Assembly: GCA_029010495.1 (NCBI GenBank)
Contig: JAQXKO010000019.1
Location: forward strand, 1 to 64,000
Direction of reading: 5' to 3'
Length of the DNA stretch: 64,000 nucleotides
Source: Clostridiales bacterium
Lineage (GTDB): Bacteria > Bacillota > Clostridia > Lachnospirales > Lachnospiraceae
Part shown: in pieces, positions 1 through 8,936 of the stretch
Layout of the letters: every line of letters begins with the position of its first letter
How positions within the stretch are numbered: the first letter of the stretch is position 1
Made by a program: the position numbers and the translations under genes
The notes under the pieces: generated by a model
Told to the model about the DNA's origin: nothing
Seen by the model: only the letters and a program-made list of their open reading frames with translations
Database searches by the model: none

Positions 1-2771
1 AATTCCTTTGATATTACCTTATTCTTATCATCGCATTTATCAAAGACCTTGTCAACAAGTAATTTGTCTGCAAAGTAAAGTTTTAATGAAAGAGCCTCGT
101 CATCTGCATTGCCGTCAAGACATACATATGAAATTCGTATGGCTTTCGGAGCCACCTCATATGTAATATCCCTGTATTCGGCAGTATAAGCTCCGCCCTC
201 AAGTGATTGCATATACTTGACCGAATCTGCGGTATTGTTAAGATAACAGTTATCATATTCATCATATCTGTGTGCTGTAATCTTTTTGTATGCAATTCGC
301 TCTGACGGCTCAACTCCGTTAATTGCACATATTGCACATACATTTAAGCTGTCTGAGGAACCGCCTGCATAAAACTCATAAATACCTGTTTCCACAATTT
401 TTTCTTCTCGGATAACATCATAATATGACATATCCTCCTTAGGCACGGTAAACTTCACAACCTTCTTCTCGCCCGGCTTAAAGAACAGTCTCTTAAAGCC
501 TACAAGCTTTCTTATTGGCTGCGCTACCCTGAGGCCCGATGCCTCCACGTAGAGCTGTACAACCTCATCAGATGCGACATTGCCGGTATTGGTTACCTCA
601 ACGGTAAATACAGGTACTCCGTTCTCAGGTGCGAAGCGCATCTTATCATATCTGAAGGTTGTGTAGGAAAGACCGAAGCCAAAGGCAAATAACGGTTTAT
701 CTTCACAATACATATATGTACGCTTTGTCTTTCTTATATCATATTTTTCAATATCAGGAAGAACCGTTTTTCTTGAATACCACGTCTGATTGAGTCTTCC
801 GGCCGGTGATACGGCGCCGGTGACCACATCAGCCAGACCGCTTCCGAGTGCCTGGTTTCCTGATGCAGTAAGCAGAATACCCTTAACAAGCTCAAGCTCA
901 TCCTCAAGATAATACGGATAATTTGAAACAAGAATCATGCCCGTATTTTCATTGACCTCTGCACACGCCCTGATAAGCTTTTTCTGAGCAGGGATAAACT
1001 CCAAATCTTCTCTGTCTATACATTCCCTTGCATTAACCAAAGGATTGCAGCCGACACACATTATTACCTTATCGGCATCAGCCGCAAGCTCTCTTGCCCT
1101 GTCTGTGCCGCGGGATACTGTTTCTATTTCAAATCTGTGACTGTCAGGAGCATTATAATCCTGCGCTCCGACAGGTCTTCTCTTTTCAAAGGAGAAAGGA
1201 CCTACACCGTCACATGCAAGCTCACCGTTATTTACAAATATTCTGTTACCGTTCCAGGAATTAATTGTATACTGACCGTTACCGATATCCCTAAAATCAA
1301 AATCCTCTCTGACAAACCAGTCATAAGCTTCCTTCTTAAGTGTAAACACCCTTCCGCCGTCTGCACGAAGATAATATCCATCCTGTGTAATAAGGTGTAC
1401 ATGACCGTTTCCCCAGTCATTCATACTGAACACAGTTGCCTCGCCGGAATTGTCGGTAATAACCGCATTGCCGTCCTTTAATGTTACATACCCGGACGAA
1501 GTTTTAATTTTTATAAAATCATAGCCATTATCAGTTACTATATTTTTGAACTTTTTCTTAAGCCCCTGATAAATGGTTTCTCTTCTAGGAGGAAGAGTTC
1601 CGTACCAGTCATTATACCAGTTGTCGGCCCATGTTCCGATAAGTGCTACCTTTGTCTTTTTATCTATCGGATAAAAGCCGTCATTCTTTAAAAGAACGCA
1701 GGCCTTTGTCTGAACCTCCTTTGCGAGACGTCTGTGAATGTCACAGTCAATAACAGCAGGCTTCACTCCGGAATAAGGAGTCGTACCGAAGGCATCAAAC
1801 ATACCGAGTCTTATTCGGGTGGCAAAGCTTCTTTTTATGGCTGTGTCAATAAGCTCTTCCGTAAGCTTACCCTCATCATATGCCTTCTTTGCGACCTCAT
1901 AAATAAGTTCCTCATTTTCCGTCTGGCAGTCTACTCCGGCCTTCATGGATGCCACAAGCACATCAGTAAGGTCACCCATATAATTATGGTATTTAACAGT
2001 GCCTTCAAAATCAGATGCGTCAGTGACCACATGACCGTCAAAGCCATATCTGTCGCGAAGTTCTGTCTGGAGCTCAAAATTAAGATTGCACGGAAGACCG
2101 TTAATTGCATTGTATGCAGTCATAACACCGCAGGCATGCGCCTTTTCGATACACTGCTTAAATGGTTCAAGATAATACTCAAGCTTATTTCTTGCATCAA
2201 CGGAGGACGAAGCGGTATTCCTTGTCGCCTCTGTATTGTTGGCGTAGAAATGCTTAAGTGTACAGCCTGCCAGAATATAAAACGGATCATCGCCCTGCAT
2301 ACCTTTTATGTATGCGGAAGCCATATGTCCCGTAAGATAAGGATCCTCACCATAGCCCTCTTCATTGCGTCCCCAGCGCGGATCGCGCTCCATATCTACG
2401 GTTGGCGCCCATCTGCTGATGCCGCCCATACCCATATTGTAAACAGCTCTTGCTTCATACCCTACAACACGTCCGGTTTTCTTCAAAAGCTCCTCGTCAA
2501 ATGTCTGAGAAAGTCCTATCGGCTGTGTGAACGCCGTAGTATGCACAGGCTTCTTACCTTCTGCGGCTGCCTGGTCATGACGGGCATCAACACCATGCGC
2601 AGCCTCGCCGCCCACACCCATATTCCTGTTAATTCCCAGTCTCGGAATATCCGGACAGGTTGTAGTCAGCATATGAAGCTTTTCATCAAGGGTAAGCTCT
2701 TTCACAAGATAATTAAGCCTTACCTCAAGGTCTTTAGTTTCATCCCATAATATTGTATTCTGATATTTCAT
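1..2771 (-). CDS. GH3 family beta-glycosidase (glucosidase/xylosidase type), 3' end beyond window
   Basis: The frame is open from an ATG at 2771 to the left edge, at least 923 codons, so the C-terminus is missing. The order is a GH3 TIM barrel with the nucleophile Asp in VVTDASD near residue 249, an inserted domain of about 120 residues (about 410-530), the GH3 alpha/beta domain with a candidate acid/base Glu in ARECIDRED near residue 580, an Fn3-like domain (about 715-785), and a C-terminal segment resembling a CBM6 carbohydrate-binding module. There is no signal peptide, so it should cleave imported oligosaccharides in the cytoplasm. The inserted segment looks like a beta-trefoil or fascin-like fold, which is inference. 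Its SD is weak; it lies 29 nt after rpiB and may share that transcript. Exact substrate is unknown. Confidence 0.9.
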   Translation of the reverse strand, partial: MKYQNTILWDETKDLEVRLNYLVKELTLDEKLHMLTTTCPDIPRLGINRNMGVGGEAAHGVDARHDQAAAEGKKPVHTTAFTQPIGLSQTFDEELLKKTGRVVGYEARAVYNMGMGGISRWAPTVDMERDPRWGRNEEGYGEDPYLTGHMASAYIKGMQGDDPFYILAGCTLKHFYANNTEATRNTASSSVDARNKLEYYLEPFKQCIEKAHACGVMTAYNAINGLPCNLNFELQTELRDRYGFDGHVVTDASDFEGTVKYHNYMGDLTDVLVASMKAGVDCQTENEELIYEVAKKAYDEGKLTEELIDTAIKRSFATRIRLGMFDAFGTTPYSGVKPAVIDCDIHRRLAKEVQTKACVLLKNDGFYPIDKKTKVALIGTWADNWYNDWYGTLPPRRETIYQGLKKKFKNIVTDNGYDFIKIKTSSGYVTLKDGNAVITDNSGEATVFSMNDWGNGHVHLITQDGYYLRADGGRVFTLKKEAYDWFVREDFDFRDIGNGQYTINSWNGNRIFVNNGELACDGVGPFSFEKRRPVGAQDYNAPDSHRFEIETVSRGTDRARELAADADKVIMCVGCNPLVNARECIDREDLEFIPAQKKLIRACAEVNENTGMILVSNYPYYLEDELELVKGILLTASGNQALGSGLADVVTGAVSPAGRLNQTWYSRKTVLPDIEKYDIRKTKRTYMYCEDKPLFAFGFGLSYTTFRYDKMRFAPENGVPVFTVEVTNTGNVASDEVVQLYVEASGLRVAQPIRKLVGFKRLFFKPGEKKVVKFTVPKEDMSYYDVIREEKIVETGIYEFYAGGSSDSLNVCAICAINGVEPSERIAYKKITAHRYDEYDNCYLNNTADSVKYMQSLEGGAYTAEYRDITYEVAPKAIRISYVCLDGNADDEALSLKLYFADKLLVDKVFDKCDDKNKVISKE

Positions 2772-2800
2772 TGCAATTAATGCCCCCAAAATATTAATTA

Positions 2801-3232
2801 TTACAGCTCATCAATAAGGTTAATACGTCTTATATGACGCTCACCCTCACTAAATGATGTATTTAGAAATGTCTCAACTATTTTATCAGCCTCTTCCTCT
2901 GATACACACTTTGCTCCCATGGCAAGCATATTTGCATTATTGTGCTCTCTTGTAAGTCTTGCTGTCATTTCATTATGACATAATCCGCATCTGATTCCCT
3001 TATATCTGTTGGCGGCAATCGAAATACCTATACCTGTTGAACAGATTAATATGCCGGCGCTGCATTCGCCCGACAGAACAGCCTCTGCCGCCTTCTTTGC
3101 AAATATAGGGTAATCACATGAATCAGTACTGTAGGTTCCGCAATCCTTATATTCAATTTTGTTTTTATCAAGATATGCCTTTACATGCTGCATAAGCCCA
3201 TATCCGCCATGATCACAACCGAGAGATATCAT
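2801..3232 (-). CDS. rpiB: Ribose-5-phosphate isomerase B
   Basis: A 143-residue protein of the RpiB/LacA/LacB family, interconverting ribose 5-phosphate and ribulose 5-phosphate in the cytoplasmic pentose phosphate pathway. Family signatures are intact: CDHGG at the N-terminus, DYP, the Cys-containing anion-binding loop CSTGIGISIAANR, and the REHNNANMLAMG segment. An AGGAGG site lies 5 nt before the ATG. The gene sits 24 nt after sua5 in the same direction, a common Firmicutes arrangement. No allose or galactose genes are nearby, so the housekeeping isomerase is the best reading. Confidence 0.95.
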   Translation of the reverse strand: MISLGCDHGGYGLMQHVKAYLDKNKIEYKDCGTYSTDSCDYPIFAKKAAEAVLSGECSAGILICSTGIGISIAANRYKGIRCGLCHNEMTARLTREHNNANMLAMGAKCVSEEEADKIVETFLNTSFSEGERHIRRINLIDEL

Positions 3233-3256
3233 AACATCCTCCTTAAAATGATAAAA

Positions 3257-4321
3257 TCAAACATCAATAATATTGTAGCCGCAGGCCTTAACAAGCCTGT
3301 TCATAATTGCCTGACCGATGCCCGGCGAGAAGAAGCATTCACCGAAAATATATTCCGCTCCAAGCTCATCGAAGCTTCTTAATACCTCAAACAGATGCCT
3401 TGCAATCTCTTCCTCATCAGTTCTTCTTCCCAGACTTTTGATGAAATCCGCCTGATAAAAATCCCTGCTCTCCTCTGTGGCAAGCACGGCAACCCTTTTA
3501 CCGCCCTTCTTCTTAACTGCAATCTCTTCATTAATTCTTGAAATGACCCTGTCGGGCTCACCTCTGAATATTATAAGCTCACCCTTGGGCGCATAATGTC
3601 TGTACTTCATACCGGGAGCCTTTGCAACCATGCTTTCCGGTTTAGCCGTTGCTATTACTACAGGATCAAACTCGCAGTCAGGTACTGCCCTTCTTATCTC
3701 ATCAATGGTAATATAACCCGGTCTTAAAATAAGCGGTTTATCTGACGACATATCGATTATCGTAGACTCAAGACCTATCTTCACGGGTCCGCCGTCAATT
3801 ATCAGCGGAATTTTTCCTGCCAGATCCTCAAAGCAGTGCTCTGCCCTTGTTGTGCTCGGTCTTCCCGAAGCATTGGCGCTCGGAGCAGCCACATAAACAC
3901 CCGAGCGTCTTATAAGCTCTCCTGCAATTTCATCGGAAGGCAGACGGACTGCCACGGTATCAAGACCTCCCGTTGTTTCCTTCGGGATTATGTCCGACTT
4001 TTTTACAATAATGGTAAGCGGTCCCGGCCAGAACATATCCATAAGTGTCTGAACCGATTCCGGAACCTCCCTGCCGATTTTATATATATCTGCCTTTTCG
4101 GCAATATGGACTATCAGAGGATTATCACTCGGACGCCCCTTTGCGCTGTAAATTTTCTTTGATGCCTCAGGGTCAAGTGCATTGCCTCCGAGGCCGTATA
4201 CCGTTTCGGTCGGGAAAGCCACAAGCTCTCCGTTCCTTAAAAGCCTTGCAGCCTCGTCAAGCTCACTGCCGTCAAAATCCGTCCTGTTAATTTTAATTAT
4301 CTTTGTATTATATGAATCCAT
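3257..4321 (-). CDS. sua5: L-threonylcarbamoyladenylate synthase, Sua5 type
   Basis: At 354 residues it is the long Sua5 form: an N-terminal YrdC domain (about 20-210) plus a C-terminal Sua5 domain, unlike the short TsaC. It makes threonylcarbamoyl-AMP from Thr, bicarbonate and ATP for the t6A modification of ANN-decoding tRNAs. Visible motifs are FPTETVYGLGGNA, KGRPSDNPL and PSANASGRPS, followed by the linker PGMKYRHYAP. The start is 5 nt after the citrate synthase stop with no clear SD, so it is probably translationally coupled to the upstream gene. Confidence 0.95.
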   Translation of the reverse strand: MDSYNTKIIKINRTDFDGSELDEAARLLRNGELVAFPTETVYGLGGNALDPEASKKIYSAKGRPSDNPLIVHIAEKADIYKIGREVPESVQTLMDMFWPGPLTIIVKKSDIIPKETTGGLDTVAVRLPSDEIAGELIRRSGVYVAAPSANASGRPSTTRAEHCFEDLAGKIPLIIDGGPVKIGLESTIIDMSSDKPLILRPGYITIDEIRRAVPDCEFDPVVIATAKPESMVAKAPGMKYRHYAPKGELIIFRGEPDRVISRINEEIAVKKKGGKRVAVLATEESRDFYQADFIKSLGRRTDEEEIARHLFEVLRSFDELGAEYIFGECFFSPGIGQAIMNRLVKACGYNIIDV

Positions 4322-4326
4322 ATTTA

Positions 4327-5697
4327 TTATCTGTCACACATAGGTATATATTCATCATGAGTTCCGACATATTTATATGCAGGTCTGATAATCTTACCGT
4401 TGTTAATGATTTCCTCAAGTCTGTGTGCACACCAGCCAGAAATACGTGAAATGGCAAAAAGCGGTGTAAACATTCCGCTCGGAATCTGAAGCATATCATA
4501 TACAAGACCGCTGTAGAAATCTACATTTGCACAAATAGGCTTAAACGTTCTTCTGTTCTCCACGATAACCTTCTTTGCCGTTCTTTCAACAAGGTCATAG
4601 AAATTATACTCATCCATTCTGCCCTTTTCCATGGCGAGCTTTCTGGCATAATCCTTAAGAATTACCTCACGAGGGTCAGAAAGAGTATAAACCGCGTGAC
4701 CCATACCGTAAATCAATCCTCTTCCGTCAAATGCCTGCTTATTCAATATTTTCCTGAGATAATCAGCAATCTGCTCCTCGCTTGTCCAGTCCTTAACCTC
4801 CTTCATCATCTCCTCGAACATAGCCCTCGCCTTGAGATTTGCACCGCCGTGACGAGGTCCCTTAAGAGAAGAAAGACCTGCTGCAATTGCAGAATACGTA
4901 TCGGTGCCCGAAGAAGTAACAACATGTGTCGTAAATGTCGAGTTATTACCGCCGCCATGCTCAGCATGAAGCACAAGTGCCACATCAAGAACCTTTGCCT
5001 CAAGCTCTGTGTATTCACCGCTTGGTCTTAACATTGCAAGAATATTTTCTGCGATAGACTTTTCGGGATCAGGATTTCTCAGCATAAGTGAGCTCTGCTT
5101 ATTAATATGCTGGTCTGCCCAATATGAATATGCGGAAATTACGGGAAGCTTTGCAATCAGATTAATCGACTGTAAAAGTACATTCGAAACCGAAATATCC
5201 TCCGGATTGGCATCATACGAATAAAGCGTGAGCACACTTCTCTGGAGTGCGTTCATAATATTCTCACTCGGAGCTTTCATAATTACGTCGCGCGAGAATT
5301 TTCTTGAAATATCCATCTGCGAATGGATAATCGAGTTAAATTCCTTAAGCTGAAGCTCATTAGGAAGCTGGCCGAAAAGGAGAAGATATGAAGCCTCCTC
5401 AAATGCACAGCGTCTGCCGTTTAATCCCTTAATAAAATCCATTACATTAATTCCGTGATAGTAAAGACGGCCTTCAGCAGGAATCTTAACGCCTCCAACC
5501 GTATCATAAGCCTCTACATCGGAAATCTCAGTCAGACCTGTTAACACGCCTTTACCATTACTGTCTCTGAGACCTCTTTTTACGTCATACTCAAGATAAA
5601 GATTCTGATCTATCTCGCCTGACACCATACAGTCCTTCAACAAAATATTAAAAAGTGACTCCTGCTCAGGCATTAAGTCCATCATTGTCTTTGCCAT
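4327..5697 (-). CDS. gltA: Citrate synthase (citrate/2-methylcitrate synthase family)
   Basis: A 456-residue citrate synthase condensing oxaloacetate and acetyl-CoA, here probably serving glutamate synthesis in an anaerobe. Catalytic landmarks are present: GPRHGGAN (His), GMGHAVYTLSDPR (His) and NVDFYSGLVY (Asp). The ATG at 5697 is preferred to an in-frame GTG at 5703, because the GGAGGT site sits 7 nt before the ATG but only 1 nt before the GTG. It is first in a run with sua5, rpiB and GH3. No aconitase or isocitrate dehydrogenase lies in the window. A 2-methylcitrate synthase activity cannot be excluded from sequence. Confidence 0.92.
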   Translation of the reverse strand: MAKTMMDLMPEQESLFNILLKDCMVSGEIDQNLYLEYDVKRGLRDSNGKGVLTGLTEISDVEAYDTVGGVKIPAEGRLYYHGINVMDFIKGLNGRRCAFEEASYLLLFGQLPNELQLKEFNSIIHSQMDISRKFSRDVIMKAPSENIMNALQRSVLTLYSYDANPEDISVSNVLLQSINLIAKLPVISAYSYWADQHINKQSSLMLRNPDPEKSIAENILAMLRPSGEYTELEAKVLDVALVLHAEHGGGNNSTFTTHVVTSSGTDTYSAIAAGLSSLKGPRHGGANLKARAMFEEMMKEVKDWTSEEQIADYLRKILNKQAFDGRGLIYGMGHAVYTLSDPREVILKDYARKLAMEKGRMDEYNFYDLVERTAKKVIVENRRTFKPICANVDFYSGLVYDMLQIPSGMFTPLFAISRISGWCAHRLEEIINNGKIIRPAYKYVGTHDEYIPMCDR

Positions 5698-5825
5698 TTT
5701 CACTACCTCCGTTTATTTTAATAATCAGGATATTGTCGTAAGGTCAGATTACTCCTCCGACAAATAAAAACTTATTAACAAGCTCCCGTCATCTCTTTTA
5801 AAAAATACATGATTATTATAAAAAA

Positions 5826-5847
5826 GACGTTGCTTTCTGGCAACGTC
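5826..5847 (-). terminator. Rho-independent terminator after the MGS-like gene
   Basis: An 8-bp perfect stem GACGTTGC/GCAACGTC with a 6-nt loop is followed on the minus strand by six T residues. It lies 23 nt after the stop of the methylglyoxal-synthase-like gene. Confidence 0.85.
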
Positions 5848-5869
5848 CTCATTAACCAAATTAATAGCA

Positions 5870-6277
5870 TTACTGATCATTTGAATGAAAAAGATTTCTC
5901 CACTCCAAATCACCATGACTGACACCCTTTATAAGCATTTCTGCAGTAGCAATATTTGTTGCCAGAGGTATGCTGTAAGTGTCACACAAAGGAATAACCT
6001 TATTAAAGAGGTTTTCATAATTAGAAACCTTTGTGACATCTCTGAGGAAAATCACCATATCCAATTGATTCTGCTCGATCATTGTTGCTATCTGTTGTTC
6101 TCCTCCGAGAGTACCTGATAAAAACTTATGAATATGAAGATTTGTTGCTTCTTCTATCACACGTCCGGTCACACCGGTCGAATACAAATCATGTTTGCTT
6201 AATATGCCCTTATAAGCAATACAAAGATTCTGCATAAGTATCTTTCGAGCATCATCCGCTATCAGCCCAATATTCAT
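5870..6277 (-). CDS. Methylglyoxal synthase-like protein with altered active site
   Basis: A 135-residue MGS-fold protein. The ATG at 6277 has GGAGGT 5 nt upstream; an earlier in-frame TTG at 6295 lies before that SD and is not used. Alignment by eye to E. coli MgsA is gap-free through the core. The phosphate-binding loop TGVTG and LSG are largely kept. The catalytic Asp71 is Glu60 here, His19 is Asp8, His98 is Tyr87 and Asp101 is Leu90; only the Asp91 equivalent (Asp80) remains. It is therefore unlikely to be an ordinary DHAP-to-methylglyoxal enzyme and may be a ligand-binding relative. It is a single gene with its own terminator. Confidence 0.8.
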   Translation of the reverse strand: MNIGLIADDARKILMQNLCIAYKGILSKHDLYSTGVTGRVIEEATNLHIHKFLSGTLGGEQQIATMIEQNQLDMVIFLRDVTKVSNYENLFNKVIPLCDTYSIPLATNIATAEMLIKGVSHGDLEWRNLFHSNDQ

Positions 6278-6394
6278 AAAATACCTCCGTTCCAATATCT
6301 AAATGTGAAAAGCATCACTAAAACCCATATCCCCACAATATATCATATATATAATAATAGAGTACAACATTTACGGAAATTTTTCAATTATAAA

Positions 6395-7162
6395 TTAACC
6401 GTTTTGAAGTTTTTTTGTATATTTTTTTGCTCCGTTATATATAATTTTGGCAATGCTGTTTTGAAAATCCTCATCAAGAAGTTTCTTTTCATCAGAAGGG
6501 TTACTTAAAAAGCCGCATTCAACTATAACTATAGGCAGATTGGTATGGGTAAACAGAAAATAATCCCTGTTTGGCTTAATGCTTCTTTCACCGCATAATT
6601 TACTGTCGTTGAGCTCCTTCTGAATAATTTCCGCAAGGCTCTTACTCTCGCCGGCGCCGGTATCATAAAAAACCTGCGCCCCGTATACGGCTGCATCCGG
6701 AAAGCTGTTCTGATGAATGGATATCGTAAACATCGCTTCACTGTCATTTATTATGTCAGCCCTGTTTGTAAGATCCTCGACCTTGCCGTATTTGCCGGTA
6801 CAGACAGCCTCATCCTTATCCCTTGTAAGTACCACCTTATAGCCGTCTGCCTCAAACAGTCTTCTGAGCTTTAGTGCCAGCAAAAGATTAATATCCTTTT
6901 CCTTTGTACCGTTTTCCGATATTTTCCCGGGGTCAACGCCCCCATGACCGGCATCAATTACTATTGTTCCGAGATTAACGGAATAATACTCGCTTCGCCC
7001 ATCCTCAAAGTAAAATGTTACGACAGGAGAATTACAGCTGTCGCCTGCCCCTTCAAGCCTGTCATCATCATGATATCTGATTATAAGCAGCGAGAAAATC
7101 ATAAGCAGACCTGCAATACCTGTTAAAACGGCTTTGATTTTATAAGAAAAAGCTTTCTTCAT
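6395..7162 (-). CDS. N-acetylmuramoyl-L-alanine amidase (Amidase_3), membrane-anchored
   Basis: A 255-residue zinc amidase that cleaves the MurNAc-L-Ala bond of peptidoglycan. An uncleaved signal anchor is seen at about residues 8-28, then the catalytic domain with IDAGHGGVDPG (zinc His), the metal Glu in the helix after KEKDINLL, SIHQNSF (zinc His) and the catalytic Glu in VECGFLSNPSDEKKL. Size and topology resemble CwlD, the spore-cortex amidase, but a vegetative role is equally possible and no sporulation genes are adjacent. The start lacks a clear SD. It follows the DUF4317 gene by 25 nt. Confidence 0.9.
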   Translation of the reverse strand: MKKAFSYKIKAVLTGIAGLLMIFSLLIIRYHDDDRLEGAGDSCNSPVVTFYFEDGRSEYYSVNLGTIVIDAGHGGVDPGKISENGTKEKDINLLLALKLRRLFEADGYKVVLTRDKDEAVCTGKYGKVEDLTNRADIINDSEAMFTISIHQNSFPDAAVYGAQVFYDTGAGESKSLAEIIQKELNDSKLCGERSIKPNRDYFLFTHTNLPIVIVECGFLSNPSDEKKLLDEDFQNSIAKIIYNGAKKYTKKLQNG

Positions 7163-7187
7163 ACCAAAAAAACATTTTTCTTAAATA

Positions 7188-8336
7188 TTATTCCTCTTCA
7201 TTCTCCAATATGCCTGCACACTTTACGGGAATACCGTTGATTTCCACATCATTATCAAGCGGAATAACAATGCATCTTCTGCCGTCCACCATTCTTGTTT
7301 CAAGTAAATCGGTGTTTTCGGCATTTACCTTTATTGTCATCGAAGGAGTTTTGACCTTAACGGCCTTTGTATCAATAATATTTGTAGCCATAAGTGAAGC
7401 CTTAGGTCCTATCTCCTCGTCAAATTTTTCCTCAAAAATCCTGCATTTTTCCTCAGGAACGCCACATGATTCAAGAACCTTTACAACAGACACCTTATCA
7501 AGCATGACAGGCTCCGGCTCATCCTTGGACTCCTCCACCAGCTCACTGACCTTTTCATTAATCGTCCTTACAACGTCAAAATCACATGTTTCTCCAAGTG
7601 ACTCAGTTACAATTGACTTAAAGCTTTCCTTCTGACTGCCTGCCGTAAGTACGGGAACCACGCCAAGAACAGAATCGATAAAAGGCGTATTAATCTTTTC
7701 TGCCTGCTTTGTATAATAAAGAATTTCATGAATATCGGGATGTCTGTCATTAAACGCCGGAAACAGGAAGCCGTTTACAGGCGCAAGAGCGATCCAGTCC
7801 CTGTCCTTTGCAGTAAATACTCCCTTTTCATTATCGTAGGACAGAGCCGCCTTTTCAAGCTCGACAGGACAAATGGCACATAAAATATGAGAATACACTT
7901 CTTCTGAAGCATCCTCCAATTCAATACCGTCTGCCGAAATTCCCGGGATATCATAATTAGAATGAATTAATAGAATAAGATAATTTCCCGTATATTCATA
8001 ATTATCTATAACCTTTTTATAAAATTCTTCAAGCAGGGATTCATCCTTAAGCTCGGAATCCCTGAGTCTGTTAATAAAATGCTGTGTGCCGCCCTCAAAC
8101 TCACTTTCAAGTGGGAACTGCATATTTATCAGGTTCCTGCCCACACTGCCCGAAAGACACTTTGCAAATATTTCAAAATATTTAAATGTTTCTTCTTCCG
8201 GCAGACATAAAAAGGAATCGGAAAGGGTGGCTATTATTTCCTTTTCGCCGCCTACATAACAGCCCGTAATCTTAGAGATGGCTGTGTTGGCATGAGTAAA
8301 CTGTTTTCTTATCTCCGCAATCTCTTTTTTAACCAT
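7188..8336 (-). CDS. DUF4317 family protein
   Basis: A 382-residue soluble protein matching the DUF4317 family of Clostridia by its N-terminal KKEIAEIRKQFT and ITGCYVGGEKE signatures followed by CLPEEETFKYFEIF. The ATG at 8336 is preferred over a TTG one codon earlier because GGAGG is spaced 6 nt from it. There is no signal peptide or membrane segment. Function is unknown. It sits 20 nt after the SseB-like gene and likely shares its transcript. Confidence 0.85.
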   Translation of the reverse strand: MVKKEIAEIRKQFTHANTAISKITGCYVGGEKEIIATLSDSFLCLPEEETFKYFEIFAKCLSGSVGRNLINMQFPLESEFEGGTQHFINRLRDSELKDESLLEEFYKKVIDNYEYTGNYLILLIHSNYDIPGISADGIELEDASEEVYSHILCAICPVELEKAALSYDNEKGVFTAKDRDWIALAPVNGFLFPAFNDRHPDIHEILYYTKQAEKINTPFIDSVLGVVPVLTAGSQKESFKSIVTESLGETCDFDVVRTINEKVSELVEESKDEPEPVMLDKVSVVKVLESCGVPEEKCRIFEEKFDEEIGPKASLMATNIIDTKAVKVKTPSMTIKVNAENTDLLETRMVDGRRCIVIPLDNDVEINGIPVKCAGILENEEE

Positions 8337-8356
8337 CAATAGCCTCCGACTAACCC

Positions 8357-8884
8357 TTAAAAATCATCATTTAAAACATTCACGCCTTCGCCGGCTTCGC
8401 TGTTCAGACCTTCAAGAAGACTGTCAAGTGATATTTTGTAAGGATGTGTATATGCATCTATAAGGATATCAAATGCATCAGGCATATTATCGCAAATCTG
8501 TACAATCTGTGCTACCGGAATTCTTACAAAAGACTGCTCACTTGCCGCTGCAGAGCTTGCAAACTCAAATTCTCTCGTAAACCACGGCATAACCTTCTCG
8601 CCTGTTTCTCTGTGAATTAACAGCTGAGGTGAGAAAGACATATTGTTCGACGGTCTCACCGGACGTCCTGCCTTAATATCGGAGGCGATTCTTCTGTTTT
8701 CAGCCTCCGTAAAATTAAAGTTAACCGGAACATAAACATGCGCATCCTTTAATGCATTTATTAATACATTATAATTCTGCTGATTCGGATTATCATGCTG
8801 ACGCTCCACCATAAAAGACAGCATTGTTTCCCTGTCTCTTTCCTGCTCCGAAAGTTCAAATCTTAATTTTGTACCCATTTCCAT
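8357..8884 (-). CDS. SseB-like protein
   Basis: A 175-residue soluble protein resembling the SseB N-terminal domain family: an early helical region, then YVPVNFNF, a strand-rich middle with MPWFTREFEF, and a C-terminal segment on access to a bound ligand or partner (IPVAQIVQICDNM). SseB was named for serine sensitivity in E. coli, but the biochemical role is unknown. An AGGAGAA site precedes the ATG by 8 nt. It lies between the GGDEF-EAL terminator and DUF4317. Confidence 0.65.
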   Translation of the reverse strand: MEMGTKLRFELSEQERDRETMLSFMVERQHDNPNQQNYNVLINALKDAHVYVPVNFNFTEAENRRIASDIKAGRPVRPSNNMSFSPQLLIHRETGEKVMPWFTREFEFASSAAASEQSFVRIPVAQIVQICDNMPDAFDILIDAYTHPYKISLDSLLEGLNSEAGEGVNVLNDDF

Positions 8885-8907
8885 GGTTTTATTCTCCTTT
8901 TATTAAA

Positions 8908-8932
8908 ATACGCCAGCACAGAGCCGGCGTAT
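8908..8932 (-). terminator. Terminator after the GGDEF-EAL gene
   Basis: ATACGCC/GGCGTAT arms with an extra inner pairing and a short loop lie 5 nt after the GGDEF-EAL stop, followed on the minus strand by a T-rich stretch. Confidence 0.7.
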
Positions 8933-8936
8933 AAAA

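Noticed and set aside
1734-2750. 338-codon plus-strand open frame
   Set aside because: It lies antisense to the GH3 coding sequence, has no SD and encodes no recognisable protein; the minus frame has full GH3 motifs.
6278-6295. Upstream TTG start for the MGS-like gene
   Set aside because: It lies ahead of the GGAGGT site that serves the ATG at 6277.
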